This document shows positions 9,486 to 17,604 of a stretch of DNA of 64,000 bases, one piece after another. How positions within the stretch are numbered: position 1 is the stretch's first letter; each line of letters begins with the position of its first letter. The stretch comes from Faecalicatena contorta (GTDB lineage: Bacteria > Bacillota > Clostridia > Lachnospirales > Lachnospiraceae), in the NCBI RefSeq assembly GCF_021531975.1, contig NZ_JAFBIY010000005.1, forward strand, positions 124,001 to 188,000. The letters are read 5' to 3'. A program made the translations under genes and the position numbers. The notes under the pieces were generated by a model. That model had not been told where the DNA came from, did no database searches, and was given only the letters and a program-made list of their open reading frames with translations.

Positions 9486-10895
9486 ATGAAGCGAGAATTT
9501 ATCAGAAAATTAAGAGGAGTCGGTGTAAGCCTTGGGGTTTCTATTGCACTTGCTACAACTGCTTCGGGAGGCATGTATACCGCATTTGCAGAAGAAGAAA
9601 CAACGAATCCGGAACTTCTGGAAGAAGAGGAAGGTGAGATACCGGAGGAAGAGGAGCCGGAGACGCCAGTGGACGAAGCACCGGAGGCTCCAGCAGAGGA
9701 AGAGCCGGAGGCACCGGAGGCGCCCGTAGAGGAAGAGCCAGAGGCGCCGGTAGAAGAAGAGCCGCAGGCACCGGTAGAGGAAGAACCGGAAGCGCCGGTA
9801 GAGGAAGAGCCGGAGGCACCGGTAGAGGAAGAGCCGGAAGCACCGGTAGAGGAAGAACCGGAAGCACCGGTAGAGGAAGAACCGGAAACACCGGTAAAGG
9901 AAGAACCGGAGGCGCCGGTAGAAGCGGAGCCGGAGACAACGGTTTCTGCACCGGACAATAATAAGCAGAGAGTTTTGATTAATTCTGGTATTTATTTACG
10001 AAAAAAATATACAGAAGACCTCACAACAGAGAAATTTATTGCACAGATAGGAGTAATGGCACAAGAGATCGGGCAGGAGAATGATCTGTATGCGTCTGTA
10101 ATGATCGCACAGGCCATTCTTGAAAGCAGTTCCGGAAATAGTCTGCTTGGCCGTGCACCGTATAATAATCTTTTCGGAATCAAAGGTTCTTACTGCGGAG
10201 AGAGTGTGAATCTGCCTACATATGAAGATGACGGAACCGGCAGATTATATCAGATTAATGACAAATTTAGAAAATATGACACATTAAAAGATTCTCTGGA
10301 AGATTATGCGATGCTTCTGACACAGGATATGGGAATGTATTATTCCGGCGCATGGAAGTCAAATACACAGACCTATGAAGATGCAACTGCTTTCCTTGAA
10401 GGTCGATATGCGACAGATACATTTTACAGTGAGAAGCTCAATGCGTTGATAGAGTTATACGATCTGACCAGATTTGACGATCCGTTGCCGTTAGAACCTG
10501 TTGATACGAATATTGACATGGCAGAGCTGGCAGCAGAGGTAACATCACATTTGGGTACCCCTTACGTGTGGGGCGGCACGACTCCGGATGGCTTCGATTG
10601 TTCCGGACTGATGCAGTTCTGTTATAGAGAAGCATTGGGAATAGAGCTTCCGAGAGTCAGCTATGAGCAGCAGTATGTGGGTGAGCCGGTAGAATTTGAT
10701 GATCTCATGTTTGGCGATTTGTTGTTCTTCAGTGAGCCAGGCCGTGGCACACATCATGTGGCAATGTATCTTGGAGACGGATTCTATATTCATGCACCTC
10801 GTACAGGAGATGTAGTCAAAATAACAGGTATGGATGAATATACACCTACATTTGCAAGACGAGTTGTTCCGATGCAGGAGAGAACAGAGCAATAG
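9486..10895 (+). CDS. Bifunctional wall hydrolase: glucosaminidase + NlpC/P60
   Basis: 469 residues: a signal peptide (ending AFAEE), a low-complexity linker of about 85 residues built from an EEEPEAPV octapeptide (residues 60-146), a mannosyl-glycoprotein endo-beta-N-acetylglucosaminidase-type domain (about 175-325; Glu212 in AQAILESSSG), and an NlpC/P60 cysteine peptidase (about 345-465; Cys372 in DCSGL, His424, His436). It would cut both the glycan and the peptide of peptidoglycan. Its place at the end of the surface operon suggests wall remodelling for pilus or fibre export. The 24-nt DNA repeat behind the linker is a likely length-variable tract. Confidence 0.9.
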   Translation: MKREFIRKLRGVGVSLGVSIALATTASGGMYTAFAEEETTNPELLEEEEGEIPEEEEPETPVDEAPEAPAEEEPEAPEAPVEEEPEAPVEEEPQAPVEEEPEAPVEEEPEAPVEEEPEAPVEEEPEAPVEEEPETPVKEEPEAPVEAEPETTVSAPDNNKQRVLINSGIYLRKKYTEDLTTEKFIAQIGVMAQEIGQENDLYASVMIAQAILESSSGNSLLGRAPYNNLFGIKGSYCGESVNLPTYEDDGTGRLYQINDKFRKYDTLKDSLEDYAMLLTQDMGMYYSGAWKSNTQTYEDATAFLEGRYATDTFYSEKLNALIELYDLTRFDDPLPLEPVDTNIDMAELAAEVTSHLGTPYVWGGTTPDGFDCSGLMQFCYREALGIELPRVSYEQQYVGEPVEFDDLMFGDLLFFSEPGRGTHHVAMYLGDGFYIHAPRTGDVVKITGMDEYTPTFARRVVPMQERTEQ

Positions 10896-10921
10896 AGAAT
10901 GTAATACAGGCTGAAGCGTGA

Positions 10922-10960
10922 AAAAAGCTGCCGGCAGGATGAACCCGCCGGCAGCTTTTT
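10922..10960 (+). terminator. Bidirectional intrinsic terminator
   Basis: Perfect stem AAAAAGCTGCCGGC / GCCGGCAGCTTTTT with a loop of about 11 nt. It serves the surface operon on the plus strand and the Rpn-like remnant on the minus strand, whose stop codon is at its right edge. Confidence 0.9.
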
Positions 10961-11267
10961 AATCCTCTAATATTTCAAGAACTTTCTGCTCAGAGATATT
11001 ACATTTGGCCGCAATCTCTTCAATAGAACAGCCAGAAAGAGAAAGCTTGAAGACCGATTTGGTGAGCTGAGCACCTTGCTGAATGCCTCGTTGGATGCCC
11101 TGCTGAATGCCCTGTTGAATGCCTTGTTGAATGCCTTGTTGAATGCCTTGTTCAAGGGCATCCTTTTTAGCAATCTCTAATTCATCCGCAAATAATTCTT
11201 TCAAAGCTTCACACATAATTCTTCCCTCCTCCATTTCATCCCAGTTGGCGCGAACGATCAGATCCAT
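10959..11267 (-). pseudogene. 3' fragment of Rpn-like PD-(D/E)XK gene (partial duplicate)
   Basis: A 102-codon remnant nearly identical to the last third of the intact gene at 11365-12249. Shared parts are the region around MDLIVRANWDEMEEGR, the Gln-rich tract and the SKCNISEQKVLEILED-like tail. Homology extends upstream to about 11310, in the non-start codons matching KSSPYYQA, and then breaks off. The catalytic N-terminal half is absent, so it cannot be a working nuclease. The QGIQ/RGIQ repeat number differs from the intact copy (7 units against 5). It is best read as a tandem partial duplication. Confidence 0.85.
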
Positions 11268-11364
11268 GACTGCCTGATAATACGGGGATGACTTTTTGAC
11301 TTCATAATGTGTTACTAATTGTCAGAGGTCATACCTTCTGGTAGATTCTTAGTCAGAAGTATCG

Positions 11365-12249
11365 CTAATCTTCCAAGATTTCAAGAACTTTCTGCTCAGA
11401 GATATTACATTTAGAAGCAATCTCTTCTATAGAACAGCCAGAAAGAGAAAGTTTGAAGACAGATTTAGTGAGCTGTTCACCCTGCTGAATGCCTCGTTGG
11501 ATGCCCTGCTGAATACCCCGTTGGATGCCTTGTTCAAGGGCATCCTTTTTAGCAACCTCTAATTCATCTGCAAATAATTCTTTTAAAGCTTCACACATAA
11601 TTCTTCCCTCCTCCATTTCATCCCAGTTGGCACGGACAATCAGATCCATGACTGCCTGATAATACGGGGATGACTTTTTGACTTCATATTTTTTAACAAG
11701 TTCATTGATTTCTTTTCCGGCTTTTAAGTCTGTTCTCATATTTTGCAGCCAGAAATATTCTGTTTTGGACAACTGCCTGGTTACGATGATCTGTATGGGG
11801 ATAGGATCGCCCTCTGCATAATATATGCCCGGTGCATATTTGCGAATCGTTAATCCACGTACATTTTCCAGGTGCTGTATCATTTTCTGTGGATAGTGAC
11901 AACATACGTATGTAATAGTAAGCTCTTCGGGTCGAATCTCACAGACTTTGTCTGTGTCAGACTGATAAAAGCAGGCGTACCCGTATACTTTATAGAAATC
12001 ATTGATACTCAGATAGTCTTCCGGAGACTTGTATTCAATGATGTTGTGCTTTAGAAAAAGATGCCCGATCTTTTTCTTTATCTTCTGTTCGGATTCTTTC
12101 TTTACAATGAGGACATCAATCTGCATCGGTTTTTTACTGAGCAAGTGTTCAGTCTGTATATCGAGGATATCCAGATTCTCTTCCAGCTCAATGTGTAATG
12201 CAGCATCAAATGCAGGATGCCACTGCAACTTGCCATCGTCTGTTTGCAT
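11365..12249 (-). CDS. Rpn-like PD-(D/E)XK nuclease family protein
   Basis: 294 residues from ATG 12249 (RBS AAAGGAG, 10 nt upstream). The N-terminal part has the core of a PD-(D/E)XK fold: Asp45 in QIDVLIV, then Glu72 and Lys74 in IEYKSP. The C-terminal half is helical, with Gln-rich heptad-like repeats (QGIQRGIQQG) and a short HTH-like end. The Rpn/recombination-promoting nuclease group shows the same layout, with a repeat number that varies between copies. The role in the cell is not established; some relatives act in phage defence or recombination. It is flanked by a 3' duplicate, and a third deleted copy lies at 33.3 kb. Confidence 0.75.
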   Translation of the reverse strand: MQTDDGKLQWHPAFDAALHIELEENLDILDIQTEHLLSKKPMQIDVLIVKKESEQKIKKKIGHLFLKHNIIEYKSPEDYLSINDFYKVYGYACFYQSDTDKVCEIRPEELTITYVCCHYPQKMIQHLENVRGLTIRKYAPGIYYAEGDPIPIQIIVTRQLSKTEYFWLQNMRTDLKAGKEINELVKKYEVKKSSPYYQAVMDLIVRANWDEMEEGRIMCEALKELFADELEVAKKDALEQGIQRGIQQGIQRGIQQGEQLTKSVFKLSLSGCSIEEIASKCNISEQKVLEILED

Positions 12250-12267
12250 AGATTGATTTCTCCTTTC

Positions 12268-12297
12268 AGTATAATACAAACGGGTTTACATATGCAA
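12268..12297 (-). promoter_or_regulatory. Promoter of the Rpn-like gene
   Basis: On the minus strand, TTGCAT, an 18-nt spacer and TATACT lie about 20 nt before the start. The same promoter block, with flanking sequence, is conserved at 33.3 kb in front of the deleted copy. Confidence 0.7.
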
Positions 12298-12510
12298 CAT
12301 CAATTGGGTTAACCGGAAGCTGACAAAATGCCAGTCCAGAAGCCGTACGGCTTAAGATTGATTTACATGGAAATAAGAATAATTTCCAGGAATCTTTTAA
12401 GTGTATATACTATACGGTATTATATTTTAAAAGTCAATAATGTTGTATCGTGTAGAAGAAAAATATGGTAAAATAAACACAAGATGTATTATCATACGGA
12501 GGATAAAGGA

Positions 12511-13890
12511 ATGAGATTCAAAAAACGTCTTCTGTCGGTTGTTTTGGTGGTAATATTGTGTTCAGGAATGAGCATGACAGCATATGCAACACCTGAAAAC
12601 CAAAGTACGGACGAACTGACCCCGGAGCAGCAGGCGGTGCAGGATGAACTGAACCGAGTCTACAGCCTGCCTGTCCAGACAAATGAACTGGCGAACTGGC
12701 CGCAGGGACCGGGCACATATGGAGAGGCTGCGATTATCATGGAGGTAGGCAGTGGTGCGATTTTATATGCTAAGAATATAGATGATCATCACTATCCGGC
12801 GAGTATTACCAAAGTTCTGACTGCGCTCATTGCATTAGAAAATGGAAACATGGAGGATCCGGTCACATTTTCACATGATTGTGTAGCATTTTTGCAGCCA
12901 GGAGATTCTTCCATTGGAATGAAAGAAGGAAATGTCATTACACTGGAGCAGGCGCTCTACGCAACACTTCTTGCATCCGCAAATGAAGCGGCTTACGCTG
13001 TCGGGGAAAATGTAGGAAAGAATGCAGGGCACGATTATGCATGGTTTCTGGAACAGATGAATACACGCTGCAAGGAACTTGGTGGTAATAACTCGAATTT
13101 TGCGAATACGAATGGGCTACATGATCCGAATCATTATACATGTGCGCGTGATATGGCTCTGATCGGAAGAGAGATTTTCCATCATCCTGAATTTTTTCAG
13201 ATCGTACAGAAAATGCAGTATACGATACCTGCATCCGATACGACAGAAGAACATATTTTCCAGCAAAAGCATAAGATGCTGAAGTCCGAAAATGCAAACT
13301 ATTATGAATATGCGATTGGCGGAAAGACGGGCTATACCTCAGATGCGCTCTCCACACTGATCACAATGGCAGACAATGGAAATATGCAGCTTGTGTGCGT
13401 TGTCCTCCGGACATTGGGAAAAAATATTTATCCTGACACCAGGAATTTGTTCGAATACACGTTTCAGAATTTCCAGAAGGTCGATGTAGAAGGCAATGAG
13501 CAATCAGAAGATATAAAAGAGATCATAACAGAAGATGGCGGTGGCTATGTCGTTCTTCCGCAAGGGGTAGAATTTACCGACCTGGAAATGCAGTTTACTC
13601 CAGACATGGAAAATCAAGAAGCCGTACTTTCCTATACTTATGGCGGCAATCCCGTAGGAGAAGTACGGGCAAAGCTCAGCGACAGCTACATAGACGAACA
13701 CACTGTGAAGACAGAAGAGAAGAAGAGTGATAAAAAAGAAAAGACAGAAGAAAAAGGAAATAAAAGCACTTTAGAAAAGATTATTCTCGCAGCAGCAGTC
13801 ATTTTGCTGGTTATACTTGTTGGGGGATTTGTAAGACAAGTAATTCGCTATAAACGGCATACACGGAGGAAAAAAAGAAGACGGCGTTAG
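12511..13890 (+). CDS. dacF: D-alanyl-D-alanine carboxypeptidase (PBP5/DacF family)
   Basis: 459 residues from ATG 12511, which follows ACGGAGGAT; the upstream ATG 12484 has no RBS. It has a signal peptide (ending AYA), then the penicillin-binding triad: Ser98 and Lys101 in SITK, SAN at 156-158, and KTG at 272-274. The C-terminal part holds the PBP5-type beta domain, a charged segment, a transmembrane helix and an Arg/Lys-rich tail. It trims the last D-Ala from peptidoglycan stems outside the membrane. Several paralogues are usual in sporulating clostridia, so the symbol is a family-level choice. Confidence 0.92.
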   Translation: MRFKKRLLSVVLVVILCSGMSMTAYATPENQSTDELTPEQQAVQDELNRVYSLPVQTNELANWPQGPGTYGEAAIIMEVGSGAILYAKNIDDHHYPASITKVLTALIALENGNMEDPVTFSHDCVAFLQPGDSSIGMKEGNVITLEQALYATLLASANEAAYAVGENVGKNAGHDYAWFLEQMNTRCKELGGNNSNFANTNGLHDPNHYTCARDMALIGREIFHHPEFFQIVQKMQYTIPASDTTEEHIFQQKHKMLKSENANYYEYAIGGKTGYTSDALSTLITMADNGNMQLVCVVLRTLGKNIYPDTRNLFEYTFQNFQKVDVEGNEQSEDIKEIITEDGGGYVVLPQGVEFTDLEMQFTPDMENQEAVLSYTYGGNPVGEVRAKLSDSYIDEHTVKTEEKKSDKKEKTEEKGNKSTLEKIILAAAVILLVILVGGFVRQVIRYKRHTRRKKRRRR

Positions 13891-13900
13891 TTCGGGACGC

Positions 13901-13944
13901 TAATCTGGGACGGGGTTTTTTTCAAAAAACCCCGTCCCAGATTA
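13901..13944. repeat. GGGACG palindrome family, copy 1
   Basis: Perfect 21-bp arms around a 2-nt loop. The core is GGGACGGGGTTTTTT and its complement. A T-run follows the stem on each strand, so it doubles as a bidirectional terminator after the carboxypeptidase gene. The flanking ACCCTGTCCCTTT is the satellite word found beside other copies. Confidence 0.95.
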
Positions 13945-13982
13945 AATTTACCCTGTCCCTTTCGTCAATTTCATCAAAAACC

Positions 13983-14011
13983 TTGACGAATGATAAATTT
14001 TTTCCTATAAT
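13983..14011 (+). promoter_or_regulatory. Promoter of the ileS T-box leader
   Basis: TTGACG, a 17-nt spacer and TATAAT, about 10 nt before the T-box leader. Confidence 0.85.
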
Positions 14012-14017
14012 ATAACC

Positions 14018-14290
14018 GCATGAAAAATGTGTTGACGAAGACAGTAAGATGTGCCGGAAAATCAAAGCGAGCCGGGGATGGTGAAAGCCTGGTATGAGTA
14101 AAGCATATCTGAATATCACTTCCGAGCTGCAGATTTTGAAAGGCTGAAAGAATTCATGTGTTTTACAAAGGCCGAGTAAAGACTGACGGAGTTCCCCCGT
14201 TACAGGGAAGACATATGATAGTATGTTTAGGTGGTTATAAACGTAAGCGTAGCTTTCGTCCTATTCAGGACGGAAGCTTTTTTTGTTTAG
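14018..14290 (+). ncRNA. T-box leader (isoleucine) of ileS
   Basis: About 270 nt between promoter and ileS with the usual T-box parts. The stem I region contains the likely specifier ATC within GAATATCAC. A T-box sequence (TTAGGTGGTTATAAACG, near 14227-14244) precedes a strong terminator stem, AGCTTTCGTCC / AGGACGGAAGCT, followed by Ts (14251-14284). Uncharged tRNA-Ile would stabilise the antiterminator and let ileS be transcribed. The T-box core differs slightly from the canonical GGTGGTACCGCG. Confidence 0.88.
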
Positions 14291-14356
14291 GAGACAGGGC
14301 GAAATGCGTTTGGGTACACCACATTTTTCAGTTAGGTACACCACATTTTTTAATTT

Positions 14357-14389
14357 GGGACGTAGACTTTTTTAAAAAGTCTACGTCCC
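14357..14389. repeat. GGGACG palindrome family, copy 2 (GGGACGTAGAC variant)
   Basis: 16-bp arms GGGACGTAGACTTTTT and complement. It sits between the T-box terminator and the ileS RBS (CAGGAGG, 14393). Two copies of a GGTACACCACATTTTT word lie just upstream. The same word and the same palindrome recur in inverted order after metG. Confidence 0.93.
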
Positions 14390-14404
14390 CAACAGGAGGT
14401 TATT

Positions 14405-17400
14405 ATGTATAAGAAGGTTTCAACGGATTTGAATTTTGTTGACAGAGAGAAGGCAACAGAACAGTTCTGGAAAGAAAATCACATCTTCGAAAAGAGCATG
14501 GAAGAGCGTGACGGCAATGACATTTACACATTCTACGACGGTCCTCCGACTGCAAATGGCAAGCCGCACATCGGTCACGTACTGACCCGTGTTATCAAGG
14601 ATATGATTCCGAGATACCGCACAATGAAGGGCTACGAGGTTCCGAGAAAGGCCGGCTGGGATACGCACGGTCTGCCGGTTGAGCTTGAGGTCGAGAAAGC
14701 GCTTGGTCTGGACGGCAAGGATCAGATCGAGGAGTATGGTCTGGAGCCATTTATTGACAAATGTAAGGAAAGTGTATGGAAATACAAGGGTATGTGGGAG
14801 GATTTCTCCAGTACCGTTGGTTTCTGGGCTGATATGGATAATCCATATGTAACGTATCACAATGACTTCATCGAGTCTGAGTGGTGGGCATTAAAGCAGA
14901 TCTGGGACAAGGGACTTCTGTACAAGGGATTTAAGATTGTTCCTTACTGCCCGCGCTGTGGTACGCCGCTTTCTGCGCAGGAAGTTGCACAGGGATATAA
15001 GGATGTTAAGGAGCGTTCTGCAATCGTTCGTTTCAAGGTAATCGGAGAGGATGCATATTTCCTCGCATGGACAACCACACCTTGGACACTGCCGTCTAAT
15101 ATCGGTCTTTGTGTGAACCCAGATGAGGAATATGTGAAGGTGAAGGCAGCAGACGGTTATGTATATTACATGGCAGGTGCGCTTCTGGATACGGTTCTTG
15201 GCGGTCTGGCTGAGAAGGCCGGTGCAGCTGAGGGTACGAAGGATTATGAAGTTCTTGAGACATACAAAGGACAGGATCTGGAGTACAAGGAGTATGAACC
15301 GCTGTATCAGTGTGCTTATGACTGTGCTGCAAAGCAGAATAAGAAAGCTTTCTTTATTACATGTGATTCTTATGTAACTCTGACAGATGGTACTGGTGTT
15401 GTTCACATTGCACCGGCATTTGGTGAGGACGATGCCAAGGTTGGACGTAAGTATGACATGCCGTTCGTTCAGCTTGTTGATGAGAAGGGTAACATGGGAG
15501 AGACGACTCCGTTTGCCGGATTATTTGTGAAGAAGGCAGACCCGGAGGTGTTAAAGGATCTGGAAGCGAGAGGACTTCTCTTCGACGCACCGAAGTTCGA
15601 GCACAGCTATCCGCACTGCTGGAGATGTGATACACCGCTAATCTACTACGCACGTGAATCATGGTTCATCAAGATGACAGAGGTAAAGGATGACCTGATC
15701 GCAAATAATAATACCATTAACTGGATCCCGGAGAGTATTGGTAAGGGACGTTTTGGTGACTGGCTTGAAAATGTACAGGACTGGGGCATCAGCCGTAACC
15801 GTTACTGGGGAACTCCGTTAAATATCTGGGAATGTGAGTGCGGACACCAGCATTCCATCGGAAGCATTGCAGAATTAAAGGAAATGTCCGACAACTGTCC
15901 GGATGATATCGAGCTGCATCGTCCATACATCGATGAAGTGACGATTCGTTGTCCGAAGTGCGGCAAGCCGATGCATCGTGTTCCGGAAGTTATCGACTGC
16001 TGGTTTGACAGTGGTTCTATGCCATTTGCACAGCATCATTATCCATTTGAGAATAAGGACCTGTTCGAGAAGCAGTTCCCGGCAGATTTCATTTCCGAGG
16101 CTGTTGACCAGACTCGTGGATGGTTCTACTCACTGCTTGCGATCTCAACACTGATCTTTAACAAGGCTCCATATAAGAACGTTATCGTTCTCGGACACGT
16201 TCAGGATGAGAATGGACAGAAGATGAGCAAGTCCAAGGGAAATGCGGTGGATCCGTTTGAGGCTCTGGAGAAGTATGGTGCAGATGCGATCCGCTGGTAC
16301 TTCTATGTAAACAGTGCTCCGTGGCTTCCGAACCGTTTCCACGGCAAGGCAGTTGTAGAAGGTCAGAGAAAATTCATGGGTACACTGTGGAATACGTATG
16401 CATTCTTCGTACTGTATGCAAATATCGATGAATTTGACGCAACAAAGTATGCACTGGAATATGATAAATTATCCGTTATGGATAAGTGGCTTCTGTCCAA
16501 GCTTAACACCCTGATCAAGGAAGTGGACGATCATCTTGGCAATTACAGAATTCCGGAAGCAGCAAGAGCACTTCAGGATTTCGTAGATGATATGAGTAAC
16601 TGGTATGTAAGAAGAAGCCGTGAACGTTTCTGGGCAAAGGGAATGGAGCAGGATAAGATCAATGCGTACATGACACTTTACACAGCACTTGTTGAGGTCA
16701 GCAAAGTGGCTGCGCCGATGATTCCGTTCATGACAGAAGACATTTACCAGAACCTTGTAAGAAGTATTGATGCAAATGCTCCGGAAAGTATTCATCTGTG
16801 TGACTTCCCGGTTGCAGATGAAGCACGTATTGATAAAGAACTTGAGGCAAATATGGATAATGTCCTGAAGCTTGTTGTTATGGGTCGTGCCTGCAGAAAT
16901 ACTGCAAATATCAAGAACCGTCAGCCGATCGGTCAGATGTATGTGAAGGCAGGATTTGAGCTTCCGGAGTTCTATCAGGAGATTGTTGAGGATGAATTGA
17001 ACGTAAAAACTGTGACATTTACACAAGAAGTACGTGATTTCACTTCTTATTCTTTTAAGCCTCAGCTAAAGACAGTAGGACCAAAATATGGTAAAATGTT
17101 AGGCGGCATCAAGGCAGCACTTGCATCTATTGACGGGAATGCGGCAATGGATGAGTTAAATGCTGCGGATGCTCTGAAACTAGATATTAATGGACAGGAG
17201 ATTACACTGTTCCGTGAAGATCTGTTGATTGAGTCCGCACAGATGGAAGGTTATGTATCTGAAAATGATAATGGTATCACCGTTGTTCTGGATACGAATC
17301 TTTCGGAAGAACTTCTGGAAGAAGGATTTGTGCGTGAGATCATCAGCAAGGTTCAGACAATGCGTAAGGAAGCTGGCTTCGAAGTAATGGACAAAATTGA

Positions 17401-17569
17401 GATTACGTACGAAGGAACAGAGAAAGCCGAGAAGATTTTTGCAGATAATGCAGATACAATTGGTGAGGAGACACTTGCACTTAAGGTTGCAAAGACATCA
17501 CCGGCTGGTTATGTGAAGGAATGGAAGATCAATGGTGAAAATGTAACACTTGGTGTGGAGAGAAAGTAG
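14405..17569 (+). CDS. ileS: Isoleucyl-tRNA synthetase (type 2)
   Basis: 1054 residues. The class I signatures are visible: PHIGHV (HIGH) near residue 56 and KMSKSKGN near 605. The editing domain, the anticodon-binding domain (ADAIRWYFYV...NRFHG) and a long C-terminal region follow. The length and GWDTHGLPVELEVEK fit the type 2, eukaryote-like branch rather than the roughly 920-residue type 1; the family is known for natural mupirocin tolerance. It charges tRNA-Ile in the cytoplasm. Expression is under the T-box just upstream. Confidence 0.97.
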   Translation: MYKKVSTDLNFVDREKATEQFWKENHIFEKSMEERDGNDIYTFYDGPPTANGKPHIGHVLTRVIKDMIPRYRTMKGYEVPRKAGWDTHGLPVELEVEKALGLDGKDQIEEYGLEPFIDKCKESVWKYKGMWEDFSSTVGFWADMDNPYVTYHNDFIESEWWALKQIWDKGLLYKGFKIVPYCPRCGTPLSAQEVAQGYKDVKERSAIVRFKVIGEDAYFLAWTTTPWTLPSNIGLCVNPDEEYVKVKAADGYVYYMAGALLDTVLGGLAEKAGAAEGTKDYEVLETYKGQDLEYKEYEPLYQCAYDCAAKQNKKAFFITCDSYVTLTDGTGVVHIAPAFGEDDAKVGRKYDMPFVQLVDEKGNMGETTPFAGLFVKKADPEVLKDLEARGLLFDAPKFEHSYPHCWRCDTPLIYYARESWFIKMTEVKDDLIANNNTINWIPESIGKGRFGDWLENVQDWGISRNRYWGTPLNIWECECGHQHSIGSIAELKEMSDNCPDDIELHRPYIDEVTIRCPKCGKPMHRVPEVIDCWFDSGSMPFAQHHYPFENKDLFEKQFPADFISEAVDQTRGWFYSLLAISTLIFNKAPYKNVIVLGHVQDENGQKMSKSKGNAVDPFEALEKYGADAIRWYFYVNSAPWLPNRFHGKAVVEGQRKFMGTLWNTYAFFVLYANIDEFDATKYALEYDKLSVMDKWLLSKLNTLIKEVDDHLGNYRIPEAARALQDFVDDMSNWYVRRSRERFWAKGMEQDKINAYMTLYTALVEVSKVAAPMIPFMTEDIYQNLVRSIDANAPESIHLCDFPVADEARIDKELEANMDNVLKLVVMGRACRNTANIKNRQPIGQMYVKAGFELPEFYQEIVEDELNVKTVTFTQEVRDFTSYSFKPQLKTVGPKYGKMLGGIKAALASIDGNAAMDELNAADALKLDINGQEITLFREDLLIESAQMEGYVSENDNGITVVLDTNLSEELLEEGFVREIISKVQTMRKEAGFEVMDKIEITYEGTEKAEKIFADNADTIGEETLALKVAKTSPAGYVKEWKINGENVTLGVERK

Positions 17570-17604
17570 TCACGCCCCATTATAAGAGGAGGGAAACGAA
17601 CAAA

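Noticed and set aside
9305-9958. Long Ser/Gly/Ala-rich minus-strand frame
   Set aside because: It is the mirror of the Pro/Glu repeat tract of the wall hydrolase; low complexity keeps all frames open.
14158-14412. 84-codon plus-strand frame before ileS
   Set aside because: It runs over the T-box terminator and palindrome copy 2; it has no RBS and its composition follows the RNA elements.
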